Shown in pieces: positions 52,208-61,769 of a DNA stretch of 64,000 nt (position 1 is the stretch's first letter; every line of letters starts with the position of its first letter). The stretch spans positions 793,288-857,287 of the forward strand of contig NZ_SNWW01000001.1 in assembly GCF_004362015.1 (NCBI RefSeq), given 5' to 3'. The stretch is from Flavobacterium chryseum (GTDB lineage: Bacteria; Bacteroidota; Bacteroidia; Flavobacteriales; Flavobacteriaceae). The notes under the pieces were generated by a model. That model had not been told where the DNA came from. It did no database searches and was given only the letters and a program-made list of their open reading frames with translations. A program made the position numbers and the translations under genes.

Positions 52208-53784
52208 TGAAATTTAATTCAACATATTTACCCATAGTTATAGGAGCAACCTTTGCTCTTGGCACAGTTCTCGGAAGCATGATGAATGCTCCTGCAGATG
52301 AGCAGCTTTTGGCTAAAAACAGTTCGAAAACCAAACTAAATAAACTTATCGATTTCATCAACAATGAATATGTTGACAATGTCAATACAGACTCTATTGT
52401 AAATCTTACCGTAGATAATATTCTGTCAAAATTAGATCCGCATTCCGTTTATATTCCGCCAAGCGAACAAGCCGAAGTTGCCGAAAGCATGAAAGGAGAT
52501 TTTGTGGGAATCGGAATTAATTTTTATATGTACCGCGATTCTGTGGCCATTATCAGGCCGGTTGAAAATGGTCCTTCGGCGAAAGCCGGATTAAAATCAG
52601 GAGACCGAATTCTATTTGCCGGAAAAACGAAATTGTTCGGGCGAAAATTACCTTCAGATAGTTTGTTTTCAAAATTGAAAGGAATAAAAGGTTCTGAAAT
52701 TGAACTAACGGTTTTTAGAAAATCAGAACAAAAGAAACTTAAGTTTAAAATAAAAAGAGATGTGATTCCGCTAAAAAGTGTTGATGCTTCTTTATTAATT
52801 GATAATAAAACAGGTTACATCAAAATAAATCGTTTTGCCGAAACAACTTTTAATGAATTCAAAACAGGTTTAGCAAGATTAAAACAAAAAGGAATTCAAT
52901 CATTAGTAGTCGATCTTCGGGACAATGGCGGCGGTTATATGGAAGAAGCTATAGCTATCGCTGATGAGTTTCTAAGAGACAAGCAGCTAATTGTTTTTAC
53001 AAAAAATAAAAACGGAACGACAGATAAAACATACGCAACCAAAAGCGGAGGTTTTGAAACCGGGAAATTGTATGTTTTAATTAATGAAAATAGCGCATCG
53101 GCAAGTGAGATTTTAGCCGGAGCGATTCAGGATAACGATCGCGGAACTATTGTTGGACGTCGTTCTTTTGGAAAAGGTTTAGTACAGCGCGAAATGGATT
53201 TTAATGACGGTTCTGCCGTAAGACTTACAGTCGCAAGATATTACACACCAACCGGAAGATCAATTCAAAAACCCTATACAAAAGGCAACGAAGAATATTA
53301 TAAAGAATCTGAAGATCGTATTAAATCTGGAGAACTTTATGCAAAAGACAGTATAAAAGTTGCTGATTCTTTGAAATTTAAAACACCAAAAGGAAGAATT
53401 GTTTACGGTGGCGGTGGAATTGTTCCGGATGTTTTTGTACCAATGGAAGCTGAGCACGGAAACGAGAATGTGGCTTATCTGTTGCAAACCGGAATCGTTG
53501 GTCATTTTGTTTTTGAAGAACTGGATAAAAACAGAAATACTTTTGCAGAACTTCATTTTAATGAATTTTTAGCGAAGATGAAAAATTCAGATGTTTACTT
53601 TAAAAAATTCAAAAACTACATTCTATTAGCTGGTTTAGATTTAAAATTAGATCACACAAAAGCTTTGGTTAATAGATATATTACTGCAGAATTTGCCCGC
53701 CAACTATATGGCGAATTATATTATTATGATGTTGTCTTGAAGGATGACGCTATGATTAAGGCAGTTACAAATTCAAAGAAATAA
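52207..53784 (+). CDS. S41-family C-terminal processing peptidase
   Basis: 525 residues. An N-terminal membrane anchor or signal (LPIVIGATFALGTVLGSMMN) is followed by a PDZ domain (about 85-170: GDFVGIGINFYMYRDSVAII, GPSAKAGLKSGDRILFAG) and the S41 protease core. Catalytic serine and lysine: ENSASASEILAGAIQDND (Ser) and GRRSFGKGLVQ (Lys). Substrate-binding VDLRDNGGGYMEEAIAIADEF is clear. It acts in the periplasm, cutting proteins from their C-termini. Translationally coupled to the dCMP deaminase gene. Confidence 0.93.
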   Translation: MKFNSTYLPIVIGATFALGTVLGSMMNAPADEQLLAKNSSKTKLNKLIDFINNEYVDNVNTDSIVNLTVDNILSKLDPHSVYIPPSEQAEVAESMKGDFVGIGINFYMYRDSVAIIRPVENGPSAKAGLKSGDRILFAGKTKLFGRKLPSDSLFSKLKGIKGSEIELTVFRKSEQKKLKFKIKRDVIPLKSVDASLLIDNKTGYIKINRFAETTFNEFKTGLARLKQKGIQSLVVDLRDNGGGYMEEAIAIADEFLRDKQLIVFTKNKNGTTDKTYATKSGGFETGKLYVLINENSASASEILAGAIQDNDRGTIVGRRSFGKGLVQREMDFNDGSAVRLTVARYYTPTGRSIQKPYTKGNEEYYKESEDRIKSGELYAKDSIKVADSLKFKTPKGRIVYGGGGIVPDVFVPMEAEHGNENVAYLLQTGIVGHFVFEELDKNRNTFAELHFNEFLAKMKNSDVYFKKFKNYILLAGLDLKLDHTKALVNRYITAEFARQLYGELYYYDVVLKDDAMIKAVTNSKK

Positions 53785-53915
53785 TAATAATTTTTTAAAA
53801 TATAATGTAACGAATCTGGTATAAAACTTGATTACTTTGCAGTATAATTAAATAATAAATCGTTGCTACCTTTATATAAATCTGAGTTAGCATTGCGGTT
53901 AAATAAACATAAAAT

Positions 53916-54230
53916 ATGAAAAATTTAAAAAGATTAAGTCTTCTTGCAATTTTGATGGCTTTTGTAATTTCTTGCGCAGGTATGAAAGATAATAACAATT
54001 CAGTTACAGGTAAAGTAGATTCGATAGAATCAGGAAAAGATGGTTACACTGCCAAAGTTACCACAGATACTAAAGAAGTTTATTTTGCAATCATCAGTAT
54101 TGTAAATGTAGGCGGACCTCAAAATTACAAACAATTAAAAATTGGAGATGTAGTTTCATTAAAAGGAGAAATCTGGAAAACCGATGATGAAAAACATATC
54201 AAAGTAACACAAATTGTTTCGGTAAAATAA
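53916..54230 (+). CDS. Small lipoprotein of unknown function
   Basis: 104 residues. Signal peptide with lipobox MAFVISC, so Cys20 is probably lipidated; the +1 residues AGMKDNNN follow. The mature part (NSVTGKVDSIESGKDGYTAKV ... QLKIGDVVSLKGEIWKTDDE) is beta-rich and resembles a small OB-like fold. I do not recognise the family. A monocistronic unit ended by the palindromic element at 54243. Confidence 0.72.
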   Translation: MKNLKRLSLLAILMAFVISCAGMKDNNNSVTGKVDSIESGKDGYTAKVTTDTKEVYFAIISIVNVGGPQNYKQLKIGDVVSLKGEIWKTDDEKHIKVTQIVSVK

Positions 54231-54242
54231 AAACTCATTAAA

Positions 54243-54322
54243 TTAAACCATATAAGCTATATAAGTCCATTTAATATATTGCGTAAGCATTTATATTGAC
54301 TTATATAGCTTATATGGTTTAA
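54243..54322. repeat. Palindromic element, AAACCATATAAG family, copy 2
   Basis: Perfect 25-bp arms (54243-54267 and 54298-54322) and a 30-nt loop. Tip AAACCATATAAG shared with copy 1 at 38720-38780; inner arm CTATATAAGTC here versus AAATTGAAGTTCA there, each paired perfectly with its own partner arm. It lies between the convergent lipoprotein and FAD-protein genes. Confidence 0.75.
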
Positions 54323-54327
54323 TAATT

Positions 54328-54933
54328 TTATCGAATGCTATCGTGCGAATGCGTTTGAACGCCGTTATTCCATAAAGTAAGAATATCTGTAGCAACCGCA
54401 GCGCCACTTCCTGCAGCAATAGCCAATTGACTTCTCCAGCCGGCTAAAGTTCCAATAACATAAATGCCATCAGCTACTTTATGATCGTCGTTTTTAAGCT
54501 GAATACGCTGTTTTTCCGGTAAAGCTTTTTTGTGAGGTTCAATATATTGCATTAAACCTTCAATATCAAAAGTATTCGCAGAACCAATTCCGATAACGAT
54601 ACTTTTAGTTTGGTATGAGTTTTTGTTGGTAACAACAGTAAATTCAGGATAAGCACCCTCAACTTTTATTACCTTCTCATTTGATATTTGATGAATATGC
54701 GGATAAGTCAGCGCTAAATCCTGTGTACTTTCTATAAGTAAATCAGGGCCTAGTTTACCTGGAGTTATACCATAAGCATTGTGGAAAATTGCTTCCTGTA
54801 AAGAAGAATTTTTTTGATGTGTAAAAATCCCGATTTTTTTATCGGCGACAAAGGCTTTGTTTTTAGCGGATCCTAAAATGAGTGCACAAGACATGCCTGA
54901 TACGCCTCCGCCAATAATTAAAACGTCGAACAT
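54328..54933 (-). CDS. Thioredoxin reductase-like FAD protein, single domain
   Basis: 201 residues. The FAD-binding Rossmann motif VLIIGGGVSGMSCAL is at the N-terminus, and the second FAD motif IYVIGTLAGWRSQLAIAAGSGAAVATDI near the C-terminus, so the FAD domain is complete. The NADPH domain and the redox-active CxxC of thioredoxin reductase (about 300+ residues) are missing, and the two FAD halves are joined directly by VIGIGSANTFDIEGL. This is a reduced form known in some Bacteroidetes, probably using another electron partner. Two bases separate it from the upstream small membrane-protein gene. Confidence 0.78.
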   Translation of the reverse strand: MFDVLIIGGGVSGMSCALILGSAKNKAFVADKKIGIFTHQKNSSLQEAIFHNAYGITPGKLGPDLLIESTQDLALTYPHIHQISNEKVIKVEGAYPEFTVVTNKNSYQTKSIVIGIGSANTFDIEGLMQYIEPHKKALPEKQRIQLKNDDHKVADGIYVIGTLAGWRSQLAIAAGSGAAVATDILTLWNNGVQTHSHDSIR

Positions 54934-54934
54934 A

Positions 54935-55135
54935 TTATCGACCGTTTGTTTTTTCTTCGATTCTTTTTGAAATTCTAAAAATTAAAAGAATCAAAACGGC
55001 ACAAAAAGAAGCTGCGATTCCAATAAAAGCTACCACACTGTCACCTTGAAAAGGGTTTTTAAAGTCTAGCAACGTAATATTAAAAACGATTAAAGCTAAT
55101 GCTAGAAGCACTAAGATTGAAGTGAAAATTTTCAT
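54935..55135 (-). CDS. Small two-helix membrane protein of unknown function
   Basis: 66 residues: helix 1 (FTSILVLLALALIVFNITLL), a short loop DFKNPFQGDS, helix 2 (VVAFIGIAASFCAVLILLIF) and a basic/acidic tail RISKRIEEKTNGR. I do not recognise a named family, though small proteins like this are common beside the FAD protein in relatives. Its stop lies one base before the ATG of the FAD-protein gene, so the two are surely co-transcribed and may work together at the membrane. Confidence 0.7.
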   Translation of the reverse strand: MKIFTSILVLLALALIVFNITLLDFKNPFQGDSVVAFIGIAASFCAVLILLIFRISKRIEEKTNGR

Positions 55136-55242
55136 ATGGCTGTTTTGTTTGTCTAAAATAATAATCTAAAGTCTTTCCTGTGAAAAACACAGCTAAACAT
55201 TATAATTCTATTTTATAGAGGGTAAATTTATAAAATTAAATG

Positions 55243-55821
55243 TTAGACAAACAAACCTTTAACATTAGCAGCGAATAATTTAACAGCAATTGCTAAAAGT
55301 ATCACACCAAACGTTTTGCGAACAACGCCAAGTCCGTTTTCTCCTAATAAAGTTTCGATTTTTTTAGAAGATTTCAAAACAACATATACCAATATGATAT
55401 TTAGAAGAATAGCGATTATAATATTAATGGTATGAAATTGAGATCGAAGCGAAAGTAAAGTCGTCATAGTTCCCGCACCGGCAATTAATGGAAAAGCCAA
55501 AGGAACAATAGAAGCAGATCCCGGTTCTTCGTCACGGTAAATTCTAATTCCTAAAATCATCTCCAAAGCCAGAAAAAATAATACAAAAGAACCTGCAACG
55601 GCAAACGAATGAACATCTATACCTATAAGATTAAGGAAGCCTTCTCCAACAAAGAGAAAAACAATCATAATCATTCCGGCTACGATCGAAGCCTTTTCAG
55701 ATTCGATGTGCCCCACTTTAGCTCTTAAATTCACAATAATAGGAATAGAACCTACAATATCAATTACAGCAAAAAGTACCATTCCAACAGTTATAATTTC
55801 TTTAAAATCAATCTCTAACAT
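55243..55821 (-). CDS. MarC-family membrane protein
   Basis: 192 residues with six membrane helices, the length and layout of the MarC/UPF0056 family. Conserved parts: FAVIDIVGSIPIIVNLRAK, FAVAGSFVLFFLALEMILG, and SIVPLAFPLIAGAGTMTTLL. The family was once linked to multiple antibiotic resistance, but that link was not supported later; the function is unknown. Monocistronic. Confidence 0.88.
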   Translation of the reverse strand: MLEIDFKEIITVGMVLFAVIDIVGSIPIIVNLRAKVGHIESEKASIVAGMIMIVFLFVGEGFLNLIGIDVHSFAVAGSFVLFFLALEMILGIRIYRDEEPGSASIVPLAFPLIAGAGTMTTLLSLRSQFHTINIIIAILLNIILVYVVLKSSKKIETLLGENGLGVVRKTFGVILLAIAVKLFAANVKGLFV

Positions 55822-56373
55822 GTTTTTTAATTTATAGATTAAAAGATGTGCAAAAGTAGATAATAAAGTTAGGGCTTTTTTATATTATATAGGTCATGAA
55901 GTATTTTTGTTATAAAAACACGTATTATTGACTAAAATAATGATTTTTATAACAAATAGTTGTTTGCTTTACATATTTGCAGGTGATGTTAGGATTTTAC
56001 CGCAGAGTAGCACAAAGATTTTTCGTAAGATTCGCAAAGTTGATCAGCAAAGCTTGCAAAACAACACCTAAAAAAAGTTTACAAAGTTGTATCGGTTAAT
56101 CTGTGGCTAAAAAGCTTTGCGCTTTTTGTGGTAAATTATTTTCACGCAGATTTGGCAGATCTAAGCAGATTTTGAGATTGTATATTCTGTAAAGCTTTGT
56201 GAACTTTGGAAATATTATATTACTTTCTAATTTAAAATCTTTGCGAATCTTTGAGAAAAATCTTTGAGCTCTTTGCGGTAAATTCTCAAGCCACTTAGTA
56301 GTTAAACTATACCGTATTTTATCTGCTTTCTTTGACTATCTTTGCATTTTATAAATTTCAGTATTTTATTATC
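55822..56373. other. Intergenic region dominated by a 287-bp repeat element
   Basis: No gene is seen in these 552 bp between divergent marC and DUF3109. The middle (55996-56282) is a palindrome-rich element. Before it is AT-rich promoter-like sequence for marC; after it, TATCTTTG at 56336-56343 is a likely -7 element for DUF3109. Confidence 0.5.
55996..56282. repeat. MITE-like element with ACCGCAAA-type inverted ends, copy 2
   Basis: Outer ends TTTACCGCAGAG (55996-56007) and CTTTGCGGTAAA (56271-56282) pair with one mismatch. The interior repeats CTTTGCGAATCTTTGAG, TTCGCAAAGTT, AAGCTTTGCGC and TTTGTGGTAAAT, so several nested hairpins can form. The vocabulary matches the 147-bp element at 11897-12043. 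No ORF. Confidence 0.6.
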
Positions 56374-56943
56374 ATGTTTCAATTAGGTAAAACCATTATT
56401 TCAGAAGATATTCTTGAAAAAGAATTTGTGTGCAACTTGTCAGCTTGTAAAGGAGCTTGCTGTGTTGACGGAGATGCCGGCGCACCATTAAGTGAAGCAG
56501 AGACTAAAATCATGGAAGAAATTTACCCAAAAGTAAAACCATTTTTACGCAAAGAGGGAATTGCAGCAATCGAAGCGCAAGGAACCTGGGTAAAAGGAAC
56601 TGATGGCGATCTTGAAACGCCGCTTATCGACGAAAAAGATTGTGCTTATGTTATTTTTGACGGAAAAACAGCACTTTGCGGAATTGAGCAAGCATACAAT
56701 CAAGGAATTGTAGATTGGAAAAAACCGGTTTCTTGTCATTTATATCCAATTCGTGTAAAAGATTTTACAGAGTTCGCTGCGGTGAATTATGACAAATGGG
56801 AAATTTGTGATGATGCCTGTTCTTTAGGTAAAGAATTAGAAGTTCCCGTTTATAAATTTGTTAAAGAAGCCTTGATTCGTCGCTTTGGCGAAGACTGGTA
56901 TTTGGAGCTTGAAAAAGTTGCCCAAGAACTAAAAAATTCATAA
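56374..56943 (+). CDS. DUF3109 cysteine-rich protein
   Basis: 189 residues from ATG 56374 (MFQLGKTIISEDILEKEFVC); an earlier ATG at 56332 would lie upstream of the likely -7 element at 56336-56343. The cysteines CNLSACKGACCVDGD, CAYVIF, CGIEQ, CHLYPI and CDDACSLG form the pattern of the YkgJ/DUF3109 group, suggesting binding of zinc or an iron-sulfur cluster. Biochemical role unknown. Monocistronic. Confidence 0.87.
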   Translation: MFQLGKTIISEDILEKEFVCNLSACKGACCVDGDAGAPLSEAETKIMEEIYPKVKPFLRKEGIAAIEAQGTWVKGTDGDLETPLIDEKDCAYVIFDGKTALCGIEQAYNQGIVDWKKPVSCHLYPIRVKDFTEFAAVNYDKWEICDDACSLGKELEVPVYKFVKEALIRRFGEDWYLELEKVAQELKNS

Positions 56944-57276
56944 AAATTCGGTAGCCATTACCATTGCTGGAAAGTGTGAAAAATGCACTTAAAAAAATCA
57001 AAAAGGCATTCAAAAAAACTTTTAAAAACATTAAAATTTTCTTGCTTTTGTTTTAAAAAGAGTCTATTTTATAGATGTCTTAAGGTGTAGATGATAATAT
57101 TAAATTGCTCATTTACAATAAATTAATTATTGTCCGAAAAATATTCCCTTTTCTTCCTTTGTTAAAAACTACGTCCGATTGTGAATAAGTTTGGCTTTTA
57201 TTTTTGGCGATAAATGACAATCTTTGTAATCGTTCTGAATAAGAAAAAATTCACCACAAAAATTAAACAAAATAGC
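56944..57276. other. Intergenic leader region before nrdB
   Basis: It holds a K-rich 26-codon frame (56976-57056, GTG start) that is doubtful because it arises from A runs, and the nrdB promoter at 57179-57206. No NrdR-box-like palindrome was recognised. Nothing else is seen. Confidence 0.4.
57179..57206 (+). promoter_or_regulatory. nrdB promoter (TTG-N17-TATTTTTG)
   Basis: -33 TTG at 57179-57181, exactly 17 bp, then TATTTTTG at 57199-57206: a full match to the Bacteroidetes consensus. The leader to the ATG at 57277 is about 65 nt. Confidence 0.7.
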
Positions 57277-58254
57277 ATGTCACAAGTCGAACCAATTTTA
57301 CAAGAAAACAAGAATCGTTTCGTTATTTTTCCTATCAAACATCATGATATTTGGGAATGGTACAAGAAGATGGAAGCTAGTTTTTGGACTGCTGAAGAAA
57401 TTGATTTGCATCAAGACTTGACAGACTGGAATAATAAATTGAGTGATGACGAAAGATATTTTATCAAACATATTTTAGCTTTTTTCGCAGCTTCTGACGG
57501 AATCGTAAATGAAAACCTTGCTGAGAACTTTGTTAACGAAGTGCAATATGCCGAGGCGAAGTTTTTCTACGGATTTCAGATCATGATGGAAAACATTCAC
57601 AGTGAAACCTATTCATTATTGATTGACACTTACGTGAAAGATGAAGCAGAAAAAGCAGAATTGTTTAATGCTTTGGAAGTTTTTCCTGCAATTAAGAAAA
57701 AAGCAGACTGGGCTCTAAAATGGATTGATTCTGATTCGTTTGCAGAAAGACTAATTGCTTTTGCTGCCGTCGAGGGAATCTTTTTCTCTGGTGCTTTTTG
57801 TTCTATTTATTGGTTGAAAAAACGCGGATTAATGCCAGGTTTGACATTCTCTAATGAGTTGATTTCCCGTGACGAAGGCGTACATTGTGATTTTGCAGTA
57901 CACTTGCATAATCATCACTTGATTAACAAAGTTCCAAAAGACAGAATTAAAGAAATCATTGTTAACGCTTTAGATATTGAAAGAGAGTTTGTAACAGAAT
58001 CTCTTCCGGTAAGCTTAATTGGAATGAATGCTGTTTTAATGACGCAATATCTGGAATTTGTTGCTGATAGATTATTAGTAGAATTAGGTTGCGAGCGTGT
58101 TTATGGATCAGCGAATCCGTTTGATTTCATGGATATGATTTCTCTTCAGGGAAAAACTAATTTCTTTGAAAAACGTGTTGCCGAGTATCAAAAATCAGGT
58201 GTGATGAACACAGATAGTGATGCTCAGAAAATTTCATTCGATGCAGATTTTTAG
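57277..58254 (+). CDS. nrdB: Ribonucleotide reductase class Ia, beta subunit
   Basis: 325 residues from ATG 57277 ([20 protein letters not shown]); the upstream ATG at 57214 gives an unlikely basic extension. It carries the di-iron tyrosyl-radical cofactor for NrdA. Iron and radical residues are visible: [13 protein letters not shown] contains the E-x-x-H ligands and the radical Tyr (E, H, Y spacing as in E. coli 115/118/122), [15 protein letters not shown] lies before, and [19 protein letters not shown] supplies E-x-x-H of the second helix pair. It is followed by nrdA after 265 bp. Confidence 0.95.
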   Translation: MSQVEPILQENKNRFVIFPIKHHDIWEWYKKMEASFWTAEEIDLHQDLTDWNNKLSDDERYFIKHILAFFAASDGIVNENLAENFVNEVQYAEAKFFYGFQIMMENIHSETYSLLIDTYVKDEAEKAELFNALEVFPAIKKKADWALKWIDSDSFAERLIAFAAVEGIFFSGAFCSIYWLKKRGLMPGLTFSNELISRDEGVHCDFAVHLHNHHLINKVPKDRIKEIIVNALDIEREFVTESLPVSLIGMNAVLMTQYLEFVADRLLVELGCERVYGSANPFDFMDMISLQGKTNFFEKRVAEYQKSGVMNTDSDAQKISFDADF

Positions 58255-58519
58255 ACAACATAATATTTAGTGTTTTACCCCAAATAAACACTAAAAGAAG
58301 ATTAAGATTTTACAATAAAAAACATTTCAGAATCTCTTTTCCCAAATCGTAGATTCAATAATTTTTGACACATTTTCGATCTGATTTCAGATTTGAACAG
58401 GGTAGCTATTGAGAATGCTGTAATTCTCAAAAAATAATTAAAAAACACACAATGTTTAAGTACTGGAATTCGTTTTCTAGAGACTTTCATTTTTTCAATA
58501 ACTAAAATAAAGTAAGCTT
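58255..58519. other. nrdB-nrdA spacer with two hairpins
   Basis: A stem TTTAGTGTTT/AAACACTAAA (58267-58293 region) and a second TTGAGAAT/ATTCTCAA (58411-58432) lie here. A TTG-N20-CAGATTTG near 58367-58397 could be a promoter for nrdA. No gene is recognised; only a 17-codon ATG frame at 58452. Confidence 0.4.
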
Positions 58520-60913
58520 ATGTATGTAGTAAAAAGAGATGGCCACAAAGAGCCCGTAATGTTTGATAAGATTACAGAAAGAATCAAAAAATTGTGTTAC
58601 GGGCTTAATGAGCTTGTAGATCCTGTTAAGGTAGCCATGAGAGTTATTGAAGGATTGTATGACGGAGTTTCTACTTCTGAACTTGATAATCTTGCAGCAG
58701 AAACGGCGGCATCTATGACTATTGCACATCCTGATTATGCGCAATTGGCAGCTCGTGTGGCAATTTCAAACCTACACTCTAATACTAAAAAGTCGTTTTC
58801 AGAAACGATGAAAGATATGTACAATTACGTAAATCCAAGAAACGGACAAGAAGCGCCATTACTTTCGGATGAAGTATTTAAAGTAATTCAGGAAAACGCA
58901 GCTTTTCTTGATTCTCATATCATTTATACAAGAGATTTCAATTACGATTACTTTGGTTTCAAAACCTTAGAGCGTTCGTATTTGCTAAAAATAAACGGAA
59001 AAATCGTCGAAAGACCACAACATATGTTGATGCGTGTTTCGGTTGGTATTCACTTAGACGATTTAAAATCGGTAATCGAAACGTACGATTTAATGTCTAA
59101 AAAGTTCTTTACGCATGCAACACCAACGTTGTTTAATGCAGGAACTCCAAAACCACAAATGTCTTCTTGTTTCCTTTTGGCAATGCAGGATGACAGTATT
59201 GATGGTATTTACGATACATTAAAACAAACGGCTAAAATCTCGCAATCAGCGGGAGGAATTGGTCTTTCTATTCATAACGTTCGTGCTACAGGATCTTATA
59301 TTCGTGGTACAAACGGAACTTCAAACGGAATTGTGCCAATGTTGAGAGTATTCAACGACACAGCTCGTTACGTAGATCAGGGTGGTGGAAAACGTAAAGG
59401 TAGTTTTGCGATTTACATCGAAACATGGCATGCGGATATCTTTGAATTTTTGGATTTAAAGAAAAACACAGGAAAAGAAGAAATGCGTGCGCGTGATTTA
59501 TTCTTCGCAATGTGGACTTCAGATTTATTTATGAAACGCGTACAGGAAGATGCATCATGGACTTTAATGTGCCCGAACGAATGTCCTGGACTTTACGATG
59601 TTTACGGAGAAGAATTCGAAGCAATGTATCTTGATTATGAATTTAGAGGAAAAGGTAGAAAAACCATTCGTGCACGTGAATTATGGGAGAAAATCCTTGA
59701 ATCACAAATCGAAACAGGAACGCCTTATATGTTGTACAAAGATGCGGCAAACCGTAAATCGAACCACAAGAATTTAGGAACAATTCGTTCCTCAAACTTG
59801 TGTACTGAGATTATGGAGTACACTTCTAAAGATGAAATTGCAGTTTGTAACCTGGCTTCTATTTCGTTGCCAATGTTTATTGAGAACGGAAAATTTGATC
59901 ACGAAGCACTTTACAATGTTACAAAACGTGTAACCCGTAACCTGAACAAAGTAATTGACAGAAATTATTATCCTGTAAAAGAAGCTGAAAATTCTAATTT
60001 GCGTCACCGTCCGGTTGGTTTAGGTGTACAAGGTTTAGCAGATGCTTTTATTATGTTGCGTTTACCGTTTACAAGTGATGAAGCAAAAGCTTTAAATCAG
60101 GAAATTTTCGAAACTTTATACTTTGCTGCCGTAACCGCTTCTATGGAAATGGCAAAAGAAGAAGGACCATATTCTACATTTGAAGGATCTCCAATGTCTA
60201 AAGGAGAATTCCAATACAACATGTGGGGAATGAAAGATGAAGAATTATCTGGTCGTTGGGACTGGACTTCATTAAGAAAAGAAGTAATGGAACATGGAGT
60301 TCGTAACTCATTATTGGTTGCGCCAATGCCAACAGCTTCAACTTCTCAAATTTTAGGAAACAACGAAGCTTTCGAACCTTATACATCAAACATTTACACA
60401 CGTCGTGTATTGTCTGGAGAATTCATTGTAGTAAACAAACACCTGCTTCATGATTTAGTAGAAAGAGGTTTGTGGAATGAGACTTTGAAACAAGAAATTA
60501 TGCGTCATAACGGATCTGTTCAAAATATTGATGTGATTCCGCAAGACTTAAAAGAACTATATAAAACGGTTTGGGAAATGTCGATGAAAGATATTATTGA
60601 TATGTCACGCCAAAGAGGTTATTTCATTGACCAATCGCAATCATTGAACTTATTCATGCAAGATGCAAACTATTCTAAACTTACGTCTATGCATTTCTAT
60701 GCTTGGCAATCAGGTTTGAAAACTGGAATGTATTATTTAAGAACAAAATCAGCTGTTGATGCGATTAAATTCACATTAAACAACGATAAAAAAGAAGAAA
60801 CAGCTCCAGCTTTAGTTGCAGAAACTGAAGAGATCAATATTGAGGATTATAAAGCAATGCTTTTAAAAGCACAAGCTGCAGGTCCTGAAGATTGTGAAAT
60901 GTGTGGGTCTTAA
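58520..60913 (+). CDS. nrdA: Ribonucleotide reductase class Ia, alpha subunit
   Basis: 797 residues. The N-terminal ATP-cone ([20 protein letters not shown] to about 95) gives allosteric control of activity. Catalytic cysteines: [24 protein letters not shown] (radical Cys with Asn and Glu) and [15 protein letters not shown]. The radical-transfer tyrosine pair is in [33 protein letters not shown] is the substrate-binding loop. The C-terminal CEMCGS provides the thioredoxin-reducible CxxC. It reduces ribonucleoside diphosphates for DNA synthesis. Confidence 0.97.
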   Translation: MYVVKRDGHKEPVMFDKITERIKKLCYGLNELVDPVKVAMRVIEGLYDGVSTSELDNLAAETAASMTIAHPDYAQLAARVAISNLHSNTKKSFSETMKDMYNYVNPRNGQEAPLLSDEVFKVIQENAAFLDSHIIYTRDFNYDYFGFKTLERSYLLKINGKIVERPQHMLMRVSVGIHLDDLKSVIETYDLMSKKFFTHATPTLFNAGTPKPQMSSCFLLAMQDDSIDGIYDTLKQTAKISQSAGGIGLSIHNVRATGSYIRGTNGTSNGIVPMLRVFNDTARYVDQGGGKRKGSFAIYIETWHADIFEFLDLKKNTGKEEMRARDLFFAMWTSDLFMKRVQEDASWTLMCPNECPGLYDVYGEEFEAMYLDYEFRGKGRKTIRARELWEKILESQIETGTPYMLYKDAANRKSNHKNLGTIRSSNLCTEIMEYTSKDEIAVCNLASISLPMFIENGKFDHEALYNVTKRVTRNLNKVIDRNYYPVKEAENSNLRHRPVGLGVQGLADAFIMLRLPFTSDEAKALNQEIFETLYFAAVTASMEMAKEEGPYSTFEGSPMSKGEFQYNMWGMKDEELSGRWDWTSLRKEVMEHGVRNSLLVAPMPTASTSQILGNNEAFEPYTSNIYTRRVLSGEFIVVNKHLLHDLVERGLWNETLKQEIMRHNGSVQNIDVIPQDLKELYKTVWEMSMKDIIDMSRQRGYFIDQSQSLNLFMQDANYSKLTSMHFYAWQSGLKTGMYYLRTKSAVDAIKFTLNNDKKEETAPALVAETEEINIEDYKAMLLKAQAAGPEDCEMCGS

Positions 60914-60973
60914 TTCTTTTTTTAGAAGAAAGAAGATAGAATAAAGAGAAAAGATTTTATTCTTTAGATTAAT

Positions 60974-61010
60974 AGAAAGCAGTTATTGTAATGATAGCTG
61001 CTTTTTTTGC
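60974..61010 (+). terminator. Rho-independent terminator after nrdA
   Basis: Stem AAAGCAGTTAT / ATAGCTGCTTT (G/U-tolerant) followed by a run of T, about 60 bp beyond the nrdA stop codon. Confidence 0.7.
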
Positions 61011-61029
61011 TAAATAGTATTCAAACAAT

Positions 61030-61512
61030 ATGGTAAATAAGATTTTAGGCTTAGTTTTTTTATTGTGTATTTTTTCATGTAAGGAAAAAATAGAGGATAT
61101 ACAGATACAAAAAGAAAAACTAAATGAAGTTAATCAGGATGAGGTTAGAACGATAAGTACTATGACGACCAATTATGATACCTTGATTAATAGAGTTAAA
61201 AAATATGGAGATACTGATGCTTATGATGAACTCTTTTATAGTTTTAAAGATTGTTGTTTTGATCAAAGGACGGACAGTGTAATGGTATATTCTATGATTA
61301 TGGCTGAGAAATATCATTATGAAAGAGCTTATTTTGATTACTTTTCTGCTTTTTGTGAGAAAAACAACGTAGAAGAAAATTATCAAGATTTTTCAAAAAT
61401 TGATATTAGTAAAACGGATAAAGTTTCTAAAAAGCAAGCCGAAGATTGGTTGAGAATTATGCTTAGTAAAAAGCTTATAACTCAAGAAGATTTTAATAAT
61501 GTGAAAAGATAA
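61030..61512 (+). CDS. Small lipoprotein of unknown function
   Basis: 160 residues. Signal sequence with lipobox LLCIFSC (Cys17 lipidated, followed by KEK). The mature protein is helical and acidic with paired aromatic positions (YDTLINRVKKYGDTDAYDEL, MIMAEKYHYERAYFDYFSAF), reminiscent of one TPR/Sel1-like hairpin pair, and ends MLSKKLITQEDFNNVKR. I do not recognise the family. Downstream of the nrdA terminator, so likely a separate unit. Confidence 0.65.
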   Translation: MVNKILGLVFLLCIFSCKEKIEDIQIQKEKLNEVNQDEVRTISTMTTNYDTLINRVKKYGDTDAYDELFYSFKDCCFDQRTDSVMVYSMIMAEKYHYERAYFDYFSAFCEKNNVEENYQDFSKIDISKTDKVSKKQAEDWLRIMLSKKLITQEDFNNVKR

Positions 61513-61602
61513 CATAATGACAAAAATAGTAATGGAAAGTTTGAGAGAAGGACTTCACAATACTTCCTTATTTTGTGGCTTAACTTTATATTTGAGTTAC
61601 TT

Positions 61603-61630
61603 ACGAAGATTCCTCATTCTTCGGAATGAC
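61603..61630. repeat. Partial dispersed repeat of the TCGAAATGACA family
   Basis: ACGAAGATTCCTCATTCTTC followed by GGAATGAC resembles the arm ends of the palindrome at 8568-8655 and the copy at 13149-13175. The flank to 61720 has further repeat-like words (CCTTAGAGCCTTAGCAACTC). Non-coding. Confidence 0.45.
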
Positions 61631-61769
61631 AATATTCGTTAGAAGCCTTCGTTTTAAATTATTACCAAAGACTTCTAAACCTTAGAGCCTTAGCAACTCA
61701 GAATGTTAGAACCTCCAATTAAACCTTTCAATAAAAACAAAGTCTTATTTCTAAACAAATTCCTGCGTT

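Noticed and set aside
51772..52385. Two open frames on the minus strand opposite the dCMP deaminase and S41 genes
   Set aside because: They are antisense shadows of genes with complete catalytic motifs and have no recognisable product.
57214..57276. ATG at 57214 as start of nrdB
   Set aside because: It would add 21 basic residues not found in NrdB; ATG 57277 gives the normal start and a leader of ordinary length.
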